A DNA stretch of 64,000 nt from Trebouxia sp. TZW2008 (lineage: Eukaryota; Chlorophyta; Trebouxiophyceae; Trebouxiales; Trebouxiaceae). The notes under the pieces were generated by a model. The model did no database searches. It saw nothing but the letters and a program-made list of their open reading frames with translations, and had not been told where the DNA came from. The stretch is taken from assembly GCA_002118135.1 (NCBI GenBank), contig BDIU01000333.1:26806-90805 (forward strand). Direction: 5' to 3'. The position numbers and the translations under genes were made by a program. Every line of letters starts with the position of its first letter. Position 1 is the first letter of the stretch. Below, piece by piece: positions 47,801-57,575 of this stretch.

Positions 47801-50800
47801 TGCTGACGCCCACAGACTATGTGGGCAGCATCATGCAGCTTTGCACAGACAGACGAGGGGATCTGTTGGAGCACAATATTCTGGGTAATAGGACGCTGCT
47901 CAGGTCTGTACCTCATCTTCTTGATAGATCAGTACCAACGTGCTTCGTCTGCATTGTTATTACTGTGAATGCATTGTCAGTAACATGTGCAAAGTCAGCA
48001 TTTTGTCTTCACAATATGGCTTCATCCCAGATCATGTCTTCATGATTCACATTGGCTCTCCAAAGTCAGCATTGTATGTGCATGGTTTGTTTCTTTGAAG
48101 CATGGTCCAGGAGCAAGTCAGCTTTTGTGCATGTCTGTAGGTACACGCTGCCACTGTCAGAGCTGGGTGGGGACTTCTATGATGAGCTGAAGTCTGTGTC
48201 ATCCGGTTATGCCAGCTTTGACTATGAAGAAGCGGACTACAGGTCAGGAACTTGTCACAGCCTTTCCTGTCCACTGCACAGTCAGGCACTTGTCATGAAC
48301 ACATGGCACTTCAAGTCTGTGTCATCAGGCTAAGCCAGTTTTAACATGACAAAGCAGACTGCAGGTGAGGAGCCTGTCACACCCTTTCCTTTCCAATGAA
48401 AAGCCAGGCACTTGTCGTGAACACATGGCATGTGAAGTCTGTGTCATCAGGCTAAGCCAGGTTTAGCATGACAAAGCAGACTGCAGGTCAGGAGCCTGTC
48501 ACACACCCTTTCCTGTCCAATGAAAAGCCAGGCACTTGTCGTGAACACATAGCACGTGAAGTCTGTGTCATCAGGCTAAGCCAGGTTTAGCATGACACAG
48601 CAGACTGCAGGTCAGGAGCCTGTCACACCCTTTCCTGTCCAACGAAAAGCCAGGCACTTGTCATGAACACATGGCATGTGAAGTCTGTGTCATCAGGCTA
48701 AGCCAGGTTTAGCATGACACAGCAGACTGCAGGTCATGAGCCTGTCACACCCTTTCCTGTTCAATGAAAAGCCAGGCACTTGTCATGAACACATGGCACG
48801 TGAAGTCTGTGTCATCAGGCTAAGCCAGGTTTAGCATGACAAAGCAGACTGCAGGTCAGGAGCCTGTCACACCCTTTCCTATCCAATGAAAAGCCAGGCA
48901 CTTGTCGTGAACATATGGCACGTGAAGTCTGTGTCATCAGGCTAAGCCAGGTTCAGCATGCCAAAGCAGACTGCAGGTCAGGAGCCTGTCACAGCCTTTC
49001 CTGTCCAATGAAAAGCCAGGCACTTGCTGCCATGACCACATATCGCGTGAAGTCTGTGTCATCTGGCTATGCCAGTTCTACGTATGCAGAAGCAGATCAG
49101 AGGTCTGAGCTTGTCAAACGTGTTTTACATGCATGCAGAAGGAAAAAACAGCAAGGCCTAAGTGCTTTGGCAATCAGATGCAAGTTGCAGCTGCATCATC
49201 ACCAAACAGCAGAAGCAACAATGCACCTAAGGCCGCCGAGCTCACCAAAGTACTGGACCTCAACATATAGCTACCAGTTTATGCCCAAATCCTTCATCTG
49301 GTTCTGATTGTGCACAAACGGGAGTCATGCAAAATGCTAGCGAGGCCTCTCCAGCGCTGCTCAAGAAAATTTCAGCAAACATGACAATCACAAGACGTTT
49401 CAGTACATATGCTAGGTGAGTGTGGACCATGAGCAAGCTGTTGGCACATGTGCAATTAGCGGAACAAAAACCAATAGTCAATGACAAACCGTGAAATCAC
49501 CCTTTGTGTGCTGTTGCTACGTGGTGAATGCCTTTGCCAGATCCAGTCTAAAACCCTCGACATGAAGAACAGCGAGTACAAGCACAGTAAACTCTCTTTG
49601 TAAGGACACTCGATGTAGGGACAATCTCAATGTAAGGACAATGCCTTTGGTGACCAAACACTGCATACTGACTGCAATGGTCCCTCTGAGTAAGGAATTT
49701 GATGTAAGGACAAGTTTCATGGTAACCAAAGCAGTCGTTACAAAGGGAGTTTAATGCAGCAGATATAGGCGGTACCAATCCTGAGATATGCGTTGTTGCT
49801 GCAGGCAAGCTGACTTGGTGCGTTTGGATCTGTTGCTGAATGGTGACGTGGTGGATGCCCTGGCACGAGTCGTCCACAGGTACATTGCCATAGATTTGCA
49901 AGTGCTTTGTAGGCTGCACAAGTGTTGCACCTGCATATGTTAGTATTGGTGTCCAATTTTTGCATGTCAGCAGTGATCAGCAACATTGCTGCTTTCAAGC
50001 TATGTTTCAAAAGCCAAGGCAACAAAGTAGTCTATGCCATTTGGCGCCGTGATACAAGCCCAGGTACATGCCCAGCAGCTGGTTGAATCTCTTTTGTCCA
50101 CCATTGCTGTCACTTACTTACGTTGAAGCAGCATGTCATGATGTAATGCAGGAGCAAGGCACAGTACATGGGGCGCAAGCTTGTAAGTGCAATGAAGGAG
50201 AAGCTGGGCAAGCAGCTCTTCGAGGTAGTCATCCAAGCTTCTGCCAATGGCAGCGTTGTGGCAAGAGAGACCATCAAGGTATCCAAAAACAAGCCGCTTG
50301 GTCTCACAGAAGCTCTCATTACGATGTTGAATGGCATAGACTTGTCTTCTTTTTATATCCAAGCTTCTGCAGACAGCAGCATTGTGGCAAGAGAAATGAT
50401 CAAGGTATCTACAAACAAGCCGCTTGGTCTCATAGAAATCTCACTACAACGTTGAACGGTATAGACTTGTCTTCTTTCTACATCCGAGCCTGTGCCAATG
50501 GCAGCGTCATGGCAAGAGCAACTATCAAGGTATCCACAAACAAGCCGCTTGGTCTCATAGAAAATCTCATTACGATGTTGAATGGCATAGACTTGTCTTC
50601 TTTCTATGTATCCAAGCTTCTGCCAATGGCAGCATTCTGGCAAAAGAGACCACCAAGGTGACCACAAACAAGCCGCTTGTACTCACAGAGACTCGCATTT
50701 ACAATATTGAATGGTAAAAGCTTGTGGGTTTTCTATATCCACGCCTCTGCCAATGGCAGCGTTGTGGCAAGAGAGACCACCAAGGTGACCACAAACAAGC

Positions 50801-51847
50801 CGCTTGTACTCACAGAGACTCGCGTTTACAATCTTGAACGGTGAAAACTTGTGTTCTTTCTATGTCCACGCTTCTGCCAATGGCAGCGTTATGGCAAGAG
50901 AAATCATTGCGGTATCCACAAACAAGCTGCTTGTACTCACAGAAGCTCTTACAATGGTGAATGGCATTGACTTGTCTTCTTTCTATATCTAAGCCTCGTT
51001 AATGGCTGCATTGTGGCAAGAGAAACTATCAAGGTACCTTCAAACTATCTAGAAAGTATCGGCTGTGCATTGTCTCTTTCGACCACCAGCAGCAGCGCAG
51101 TTGAGATTGGCATAGCACAGCACAGCAGTCAAAGCTGCAGACAGCCTCACATTCACTGTGCTGGCCTGCTGAGGAGAGAGCAAGACAGGTTGCACATTCT
51201 TTGGCCAGCCGACAAGTCTGATTGGTCATGTTGGGGCATATGCGCAACATTTTGGGGAATATGATTGCTAGCACTTTGCCAACACAGGGCACAAGCAAAC
51301 ACAAGGCGCACCCAAGCAACTTTTCGGCTGCACTGAGTACGTTTTCTGTACTCAGGCCCTATCATTATTGAAATATGTAGCTTTGACTGTCAGTGCCTGG
51401 CACCAGATCATGCATGTTTGTGCTCTGACAAGCAGGTGCCTGCCTGCCATATGCATGGACAGCATGAAGAAGGTCAAACGCAAATATGCAGAGGCCCAAC
51501 TTTGCCAGCATGGCAATGCAGGGCTGTCTGATGGTCTGTGGACTGCAATCGTTCTGTTTTCTTGCTTGTGTGCAAATCACCATAGCATTTTAGAGCTTGA
51601 TGTCTACTGCTTTGACAAAAATATGCTGACCCTGTACCTGACAAGTCATGTGGAGCCTCTTCCAGACTCTTTGCTGCTTTTGCAGGCGCTGCGCAAAAAC
51701 GTCTTGGCAAAGTGCTACGGTGGAGACGTCAGTCGTAAAAGGAAGCTGCTTGAGAAGCAAAAGGAAGGGAAGAAGCGTATGCGGAAAGTAGGGTCTGTCG
51801 ATGTACCACAAGAAGTTTTTCATGCTCTGATGAAAACCAGCAGTTGA
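41896..51847 (+). CDS. GUF1: Mitochondrial translation GTPase GUF1 (LepA/EF4)
   Basis: GUF1 is the mitochondrial LepA/EF4, a ribosome-binding GTPase that supports translation and small-subunit assembly. Thirteen exons join in phase to 673 residues: 41896-42297, 42852-43010, 43725-43844, 44332-44495, 44923-45019, 45889-46069, 46466-46595, 47016-47153, 47739-47903, 48141-48242, 49805-49879, 50152-50278, 51686-51847. Motifs are G1 AHIDHGKST (from residue 91), G2 [11 protein letters not shown]3 IDTPGHVDF with its catalytic His, G4 NKLD, G5 SAKTG, then [18 protein letters not shown] and the LepA-specific C-terminus [27 protein letters not shown] after G2 is the mitochondrial rather than plastid type, and the leader is Arg/Ser/Ala-rich. 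Introns hold large relic arrays and two MITE copies. Confidence 0.96.
42324..42850 (+). repeat. Repeat array in GUF1 intron 1
   Basis: A unit of about 90 bp (CATGCCTT.CTGCCATTCC..., then TGTATGCACACAGTCACAGA and AGCACAG) recurs at least four times from 42349. Shorter CATGCAGCCACAAACGGCAT units at 42735-42800 resemble the acceptor and first bases of exon 2 (GCATGCAGGCACAGACTGCA). Confidence 0.8.
43036..43210. mobile_element. MITE-like element, copy D (diverged)
   Basis: Starts ACAGTACTTTCTCTTGGTAA and ends with GTTATACAGAGAAGCCACTG, a diverged inverted match. Internal TAAGGACACTCGTTGTAAGG motifs match copy B. It lies in GUF1 intron 2. Confidence 0.75.
43215..43440 (+). repeat. About 85-bp tandem repeat in GUF1 intron 2
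   Basis: Three units with GCATACA.GTATGC, then CAACCAAAG.TCTCAAA and TTGGTGCACATC..AGGCTGC, follow the exon 2 edge; the GCATACAGGTATGC junction copies the exon 2 end and donor (43001-43014). Confidence 0.82.
44535..44670 (+). repeat. Two relics of GUF1 exon 4 (3' end)
   Basis: CTGTTTGATGTCTTTCATGA (44549 on) and CCTTCCATGATGAGTACAG (44648 on) repeat the exon end CTCTTTGATGCCTTTCACGA with the GAGTACAG edge. Spacing about 80-95 bp. Confidence 0.85.
45250..45845 (+). repeat. Three relics of GUF1 exon 6
   Basis: Units start near 45253, 45534 and 45713 before the functional exon at 45889. The last two are close copies of the region coding for [20 protein letters not shown] and what follows, complete with the GTAG acceptor, at 175-180 bp period. 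CTTGACACC and frame shifts disable them. Confidence 0.9.
46830..46970 (+). repeat. Relic of GUF1 exon 8
   Basis: From CTGGGCTTATTGCATGTCAA to CACTTTCCAGTGAACATTGC the sequence follows exon 8 (47016-47145) at 165-170 bp upstream. The segment for [13 protein letters not shown] is altered to a form with a changed HQGFEQEH core. Confidence 0.87.
47555..47665 (+). repeat. Relic of GUF1 exon 9 (5' part)
   Basis: CTGCAGTTGGCAATTCCTAT through GTTGGTGAGCCCACAGCCAT repeats 47733-47800, 178 bp upstream, with an open frame ([15 protein letters not shown]). Confidence 0.9.
48250..49135 (+). repeat. Seven further copies of GUF1 exon 10 (3' part), 122-bp period
   Basis: AAGTCTGTGTCATC starts at 48190 (functional) and then at 48313, 48435, 48559, 48681, 48803, 48925 and 49050, steps of 122-125 bp. 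The six middle copies read GGCTAAGCC where the functional exon reads GGTTATGCC, a shared TAT-to-TAA stop. The last copy reads GGCTATGCC and has an open frame ([15 protein letters not shown]). Confidence 0.95.
49584..49757. mobile_element. MITE-like element, copy B
   Basis: ACAGTAAACTCTCTTTGTAA at the left and GTTACAAAGGGAGTTTA at the right match the copy A termini. The internal order is inverted relative to copy A. It lies in GUF1 intron 10 just before exon 11. Confidence 0.88.
50340..51040 (+). repeat. Six relics of GUF1 exon 12 (3' end), about 125-bp period
   Basis: Copies of the segment coding for [14 protein letters not shown], with the AAGG/TATCC edge, are centred near 50370, 50495, 50625, 50750, 50875 and 51000. 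Each carries the same intron piece (ACAAACAAGCCGCTTGGTCT or close, then GTTGAATGGCATAGACTTGT). Some keep the frame. Confidence 0.93.
51186..51242. repeat. Copy of the TTTGGCCAGCCAACAAGTCTG repeat
   Basis: TTTGGCCAGCCGACAAGTCT and the following GATTGGTCATGTTGGGG match the right arm of the hairpin at 52084-52175. Confidence 0.75.
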
Positions 51848-52396
51848 TCACTGCAGGCTAGCATACAAGGCTTCCATCCATTCAGGCTAGTTGCACAATG
51901 CAGATGTGCTACGGTGCTGCCGGCACAGCTTGCTGCATCAGCAGATACAACATTCAGCATGGTCCTTTGCAAAAGCTAGTTCCATGCCTGTGCAACCTCG
52001 CATCCTGGATCGAGGACAGTAGGGAGGAGCACAATGTGACATTCATCTTGTACGTTTGGTTGGATAAACTCTGGGGCATGTGCTCAACACAGCAGATCAG
52101 ACTTGTTGGCTGGCCAAAGGATGTACACAATCTCTCTCCTTTGGCCAGCCAACAAATCTGATCGGATGTGTTGGAGTAAAGTCTCCAACAGTTTTCGCAA
52201 TTCAATGGATGTAAGTATGAGTGACCTTTGCAAATGTTTTGTTCTTCTTCTTACCAAACAGCTCTGAAACCAAAGCAGAACCACGTTGACCTTCCAAAAA
52301 GCAAATCAGCGCAGCGTACCACAAACAGGCGACTCCTTTGATCATGCCCGAACGAAGCTTTGCAGCCATCTAGTGCATGCACCTGCGTTGACCATC
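51848..52396. other. Intergenic region GUF1 / BNR protein
   Basis: Contains the hairpin repeat at 52084-52175. An open frame from 52286 reaches the BNR start in frame and could be its 5' UTR or extra N-terminus. Confidence 0.5.
52084..52175. repeat. Inverted-repeat (hairpin) element
   Basis: CAGATCAGACTTGTTGGCTG with GCCAAAGGA (52089-52118) is followed after about 16 nt by TCCTTTGGCCAGCCAACAAA and TCTGATCGG. The arms are about 29 bp, nearly perfect. Single-arm relatives lie at 29574 and 51186. Confidence 0.82.
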
Positions 52397-55300
52397 ATGC
52401 AAAGTCTTTTTGCCACCTCTAACAAAGGTCTGCATGCATTCACGTTGACCGGGGAGGTGACGCCTCTCGGCCTTTTGGACAAAATCGTGTCGCAAGCGGT
52501 TGCGCGAGATCGCACCCTGTTGGCCGCCGTGCCTGTGATTCATGCCGTGCACAAGATGATGAGCTACATCGACGACGATTCTGCTGAACAGAAAGCAGGA
52601 TTGTACAAGTTTGACCTGTCGCAAGGCGTGAACGCGGACCTGAAAAGCTCTCTGGTTCACAAGGGCAACGTCAAATCGTGCGCCATCGGTAAGCAGAGCA
52701 GCAGCAAGAAGCAGAGGTGGTACGCCGGCACCGAGCCCGCAGATGTGCTGATCTCTGAGGACGAGGGCGCCACGTGGGCAGACACCAGCTCTTTCCAAGC
52801 CATTCCCGGCCGAAGTGAATGGTGCGCATTGATGGAAGCATTTGCTGTCGATAACACAGCCCGCGTGTCTGCTCGCACACCTCTGCACTGGCGACATGCC
52901 GCTGCATATGCAGGCAAAGCTCGTCATGCGGCGCGCACAGCACATTTCGTGGCCCTGCAATCAGCTCAACAAGGTCTCGGGTCGTCTTGCTACCGCTTGC
53001 ACGTCATCCTCATTTGCCTGCAGGACTTTCCCAGGTCCACCACACGTGCCTCACACCCTCAGCATTGACTTTGCTCCACCCCTCAAGGGTGATGGCAGTT
53101 CAACATCAGAAGATGTTGTGATTGCTGGCATAGAGGTTGGAGGCTGCCTCGTGTCTGCTGCTGACGGTCTTTGGGAAACTCGTCATGGTCCCCAAGTCTC
53201 AGACACAAAGCACACACAGTTGTGTATTGATGTTCATCAGATCAGACCAGACCCCTTCAACACAAATAGGCACGCACTCTCTGCTCTTATTAAAAGCCAA
53301 CTGACCCCAAGCACACACAGCTGTGTGTTGATGTTCATCAGATCAGAACAGCCCCCTCCAACACAAACAGGCAGGCACTCTCTGCTCATGCAAAATTCAC
53401 CCGGACACCAAGCACACACACTTGTGTATCAATGTTTATCAGATCAAACCAGACCCCTGCACCACAAACGGGCATCCTGTGCTTGATCACAAGATTTGCC
53501 TGAAACCACCCAAGAATCTTGACATGAATCCAGGCAGGTATGTCAGCTGCACATGACTTTCTTGCGTCCATTGGCTTTCAAAGGAACAGCAAATTAACGT
53601 TTAATAATGTATTGCCCAGAATGAAGCAGTAAACTGCAGGGACCTTCAGACCTATTGATATGTACTGATAAACTTCCCCTCACCTTGTACAGTACAGCTG
53701 TTTTGCAATCTGTGTCTCAGTGCTGTAATTTGACCCAGAGGGTGGTGCATTTGTGGAATACAGAGTCACTTGCTGCGATGCCTGTCTGTGGAGAGGTGCA
53801 TGATCCTATCGCAACCTCTCTGCTATTGTTACCTACATCAATAGAAAGCAAGTTGTTCTGACAATATGCTTGCTTGGATACAGATGGTTTGCAACCTGTG
53901 GCTCAGTGCCGCAATATGACTCAGAGGGAGGCGCTTTTGTGAGTGAGGATCAGGGAGGTACTTGGAGGAGAATCTTTACTGGCGGGCACGGTCAGCAGCA
54001 GTCAAAGGGTTTTGCCAAGGGAACGGGTTATGCCATAGGGTTGGCAGTAAACCCTTTCAAACAAGGGGAGCTTGTGGTGACAGCTGGCGACCGTCCACCA
54101 GGTAAGTAACGTCACATGGTGTGTTGACAGGGCTTAAGTTCATAGGGTAATTCATAGGGTAGTTCATAGCGTTGCACACTGCTTTCTGTACACTATCAAG
54201 ACGTTTTACGTGGACTATGTTTTGTTGGGGGTCCAGGAAGATCGTGATGCATATCGCTGTCTCCTCACACGTGCATGTATACTGTGCATAGATTGGTGTA
54301 CATGTTGACTACAAACCCAACAGCGGTGCAAGCTCACTGTAGAAACACCGTACTAGTCCCCAAGGCCTTGCTGCACATAGCGCAAGGTTTAGCACAACAG
54401 CAGTAAGCTTTGCTAGATGAGTTATGCTTCTCTGATCCGCACAACTTATCTTGATGGTCCTGCTACATGCACATACAGAACTTGGTTCGTATGTGTACCA
54501 TGACATTATGTTTGTCTTCTCACATAAGCGTGCACATGCTGCAGCAGTTCTTGTGCATGTGTACCATAATATTGTGTCTGTTCTCTCACAAACGCATGTG
54601 TACTTTGGTGGAATGTTGATTCCATCAATTGTTTGAGATGTATCAGATGTATTGCATGTATTGGATGTGTGAGATATACTGGAAGTATAATCTGTATTGG
54701 ATGAGATGTGTTGTGTGTGCAGGGATTGGAGTGCATGTATACCACAGCTCCAACGGTGGTGGCACATTTCAAGACATCACTGAGCAGGTAATCAGAAATT
54801 ACAACTCTTTTCTAAACTGTGACTACAAGATTGGAAGTAGTCATCTGTTACTACCAGAAGTGTAATAACGATAGTTTCTACTTCAAACAATCTCAGCAGC
54901 AATCGCTCATTGTCAGTTCATTGAACTTGCTTTCTGAGCATGCTTTGAAACCCAGCGGTCAGGTATGTACGCTCGCAATTGATTGCCTGCGTGCAAGTCT
55001 GCCAGAAGCTGTTTGGATATCCCCCGTTTTGACCCCCACCCGCCCCCCTTTCCCCTGCCCAGCGGTCAGGTATGCACGCCCGCAATTATCCGCCTGCGTG
55101 TAAGTCTGCCAGAAGCTGTTTGGATATCCCCCGCCTTGACCCCCACCCGCCCCCCTTTCCCCTGCCCAGCCCCAGATTCAGCCTCATATCTGCTCCAGCT
55201 GTGACTAACAATTGCTTGCAGTCTACACCACAGGACACCAATGAATATGTTCTGTTCAGGCACTTGACTTTTTGCACATTCACATAAGTGCCATTGAAGC

Positions 55301-55915
55301 ATTTGACATCTCAGTGGTGCTGTTCTGCAGTCCTTTTCATTCTGCCATGCTTGTTTGCCTGGTGCATCTGTTTTGTCTGTTGTATGTCCAGACTATACTT
55401 ACCTGCAATAATAATGTTGCTTTACAACAACGACGATAACTGTCTAATCTCAGCATGGTAAAGTCTCTCTTGTAAGTTGTCCGATAATTGCTCAAGCCAT
55501 GCCAAGACTGACATCTTGTCAAAGCAATAGACCAGCTGTGCAGATGTATGGAAGTCAAGAGCTAGAGTCTAGTAGAGGTGGCCACACCAGTGCTGGATTT
55601 TGTTGAGCAAACTCCAACCAAAAAGGACAAAAGAAAAATGGCAAAAGATTGAGTCCACCAAAGCAGGTTTTGTGCAAAAGCTCGTGTGCATCAATGTTGC
55701 AGGTGTATGGTAGTCAAGAATTGGAGGGTAGCAGAGGCGGTCACACACCAGTGCCATATTTTGTTGAACAGGGTTTGCTGTTGGGCAGCGATACTGGCGA
55801 CATTCTGTTATGCAAAGATGTCAGCACCAAAATTTGGAAGAAAGTGTGTAGGGTGCCAGGCCACATCACAACCATCACACAGACCAACAGAAGCCCCTCT
55901 TCTGTCGTACATTGA
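52397..55915 (+). CDS. BNR/Asp-box repeat beta-propeller protein (sialidase-like fold)
   Basis: Asp-box (BNR) repeats form beta-propellers in sialidases, VPS10 and many uncharacterised 'exo-alpha-sialidase-like' proteins; no activity can be assigned here. Supported exons: 52397-52821, 53024-53195, 53443-53537, 53884-54101, 54723-54787 and 55703-55915, in phase except for one unresolved exon between 54788 and 55702. Asp-box motifs S-x-D-x-G-x-T-W are visible as SEDEGATW and SEDQGGTW, with weaker SAADGLWE and SSNGGGTF. PPHVPHTLSIDF plus AGIEVGG resemble the conserved blade of bacterial relatives. The start at 52397 (MQSLFATSNKGLHAFTL) fits a first blade; an in-frame ATG lies at 52286. No signal peptide or membrane segment is seen. 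Several exons have relics. Confidence 0.72.
53205..53440 (+). repeat. About 100-bp tandem repeat before BNR exon 3
   Basis: AAGCACACACAG, then TTGTGTATTGATGTTCATCA and the GATCAGACCAGACCCC block appear three times (53208, 53309, 53409 on). The third merges into exon 3, so the first two are relics of its acceptor side. Confidence 0.88.
53695..53765 (+). repeat. Relic of BNR exon 4 (5' part)
   Basis: TTTTGCAATCTGTGTCTCAG through GAGGGTGGTGCATTTGTG matches 53888-53942 at about 187 bp spacing. TGCTGTAATTTGACC for TGCCGCAATATGACT shows decay. Confidence 0.88.
54948..55172. repeat. 113-bp tandem duplication in BNR intron
   Basis: Two adjacent units, each running CCCAGCGGTCAGGTATG to CCCCCCTTTCCCCTG, nearly identical. 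A pyrimidine-rich stretch ends each unit. They may include or derive from the unresolved exon. Confidence 0.9.
55530..55610 (+). repeat. Relic of the last BNR exon (5' part)
   Basis: TGTGCAGATGTATGGAAGTC through GTGCTGGATTTTGTTGAGCA copies the exon at 55703, 160 bp upstream, with a shortened GGTGGCCACACCAGTG segment. Confidence 0.88.
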
Positions 55916-55974
55916 TGCAGCTTTTTACATATTCCAGGCAAAGTTCATGCATTGCTCATGTCCACTCAACACGC

Positions 55975-56115
55975 ATGCTAGGCAATGTAGGCAATATTCT
56001 GTTGTGCAAAGACGTCAGCACCCACAGTGCAAGAAACTATGCAGAGTGTCAGGCCACATCACAACCATCACTCAGATCAACTGAAGTTCCTCTTCTGTCA
56101 CACATTGATTGACAT
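55975..56115 (+). repeat. Relic of the last BNR exon beyond the stop codon
   Basis: From GGCAATATTCTGTTGTGCAA to CACACATTGATTGAC the sequence repeats the last 120 bp of the coding exon, including its former stop region (ACATTGA), about 190 bp downstream of the original. Confidence 0.9.
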
Positions 56116-57553
56116 TTCTAGAAAATGTATTTTGAAGTTATTTGTTTTACATTCCTCAGCCTTGTTTGTGTGAACCTGTTTGTGATTTCTGAGACTTCAG
56201 CTCTGGAAGCTATAACCTAAATGCAGATCAAACTGGCGCCATAGCTCAAACCTATACGTGTTTCGATCTGTAGCAGCGCAGCAAAATGGATTGCACTGAC
56301 CTAGGTGGTCTCAATTTTCCCTGGAGTAGATATCTAGAGGGCCATGCCTTGTGCAACACATTTTTTGCGGTTGACAGCAACTTTTGACCTCAGACACACG
56401 TGATGCTCACTTGCGGATTTTACATTGGTTCCATTAACAACAGGTGTCGCTTACTCTGACCAGCCATGCACTGATATTGTCTGCTAGCAACATTGCATGA
56501 TACAAATGTGACACTCCCTGTGTGGCAGTACAAGACGTGCATGCAGTTTGGCAATTTGCAAACAGGACGCTGCTGAAGGTCTTGCGCAGTCTTTAAGATC
56601 CTTCCTGTTTTGATGTTTACTGTGTTGGTACAAGGCTGCTGAAGATCTCCTGCAAAGCCCATTCATGTCGTGACAACTTCTGTGTTGGGACCAAGCAGCT
56701 GAGACTCAATGCACCCAAGGTTGACATGGCAACAGGCAGAATCAAATGATAAACGATGCTAATATGTGTTACAGTGACAAGGTCTGAACTGAAGCGCTGA
56801 CACTGCTTTGAGATCAGGACAGCGCCATTGTGTGTATCAAGGTTTGATCTGAAGCCCTAATGCTGCCTGCAGACCGTCTGGCACACCAGGAAGTAAATCG
56901 ACCCAACGCATGAAATCACTAAACAGCAGGCAGGCAGAGACTACAGCCCATAAAACACGCTAGTGTATTTTGTCGGACTGTCTGCATTGTGATGAAACAT
57001 GCAGACATGACACAACAAATTTTTAGGATGTATGCCAAAACCAAGTACATGATACAATTAGTGCATCATGAGCACGCAGCGCTCAATGCACAATTGCAAT
57101 AGTGGACAAGCTGTCAGGCACTGTATAGCTTGGTGCCACTGTATTGCAAGTTTGCACAGCACCGTGAATATGCTGTTACTTTGCAAGCTGTCCTACAACA
57201 GGATGCACTATATGCAGAAGCAATTGTGAGGGCAGTGAGCATGCTATGGGCCAAGAAAAGCAAAATGTAGATATTTGCATGTCTGCCCACTGACCATTTG
57301 CTACTACTACTAAGGGCTGGCAGTGTTACGTCATGATTATGTAAGCGTGATATGCCATTAGGCATCATGACGGCAGCTCTTGAGGGGTAGAAGGAGCCTG
57401 CTATTGCTGTGGACCATTAGCACCATTAATCACTGACCACTTGCTGTTACTAAGGGCTGGCAGTGTGATGTCATGGTTACGAAAGCGTAGTATGCCAGTA
57501 GGCGTGATGACAGCTCTTGAGGGGTAGAAGGAGCCCAGCATTGCTGTGGACCA
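56116..57553. other. Convergent intergenic region BNR / GYF_2 gene
   Basis: About 1.4 kb with no supported gene. Its right end contains a duplicate of the GYF_2 gene's 3' end (57294-57440). Confidence 0.5.
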
Positions 57554-57575
57554 CTAGCACCACCAGTCAGCTTGG
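57290..57575 (-). repeat. Tandem duplication of the 3' end of the GYF_2 gene
   Basis: Two units of about 135-145 bp: CTGACCATTTGCTACTACTA to CACCATTAATCA (57290-57432) and CTGACCACTTGCTGTTACTA to CACCACCAGTCA (57433-57570). The second carries the stop codon (57554-57556) and last residues; the first lies beyond the stop. Confidence 0.9.

Noticed and set aside
48190..49135. CRISPR-like array (regular repeats)
   Set aside because: Repeats are contiguous 122-bp copies of a GUF1 exon and intron in nuclear DNA, with no distinct spacers.
52370..52960. 196-residue minus-strand frame opposite the BNR first exon
   Set aside because: The plus strand shows Asp-box motifs and consistent splice phase; the minus frame shows no domain.
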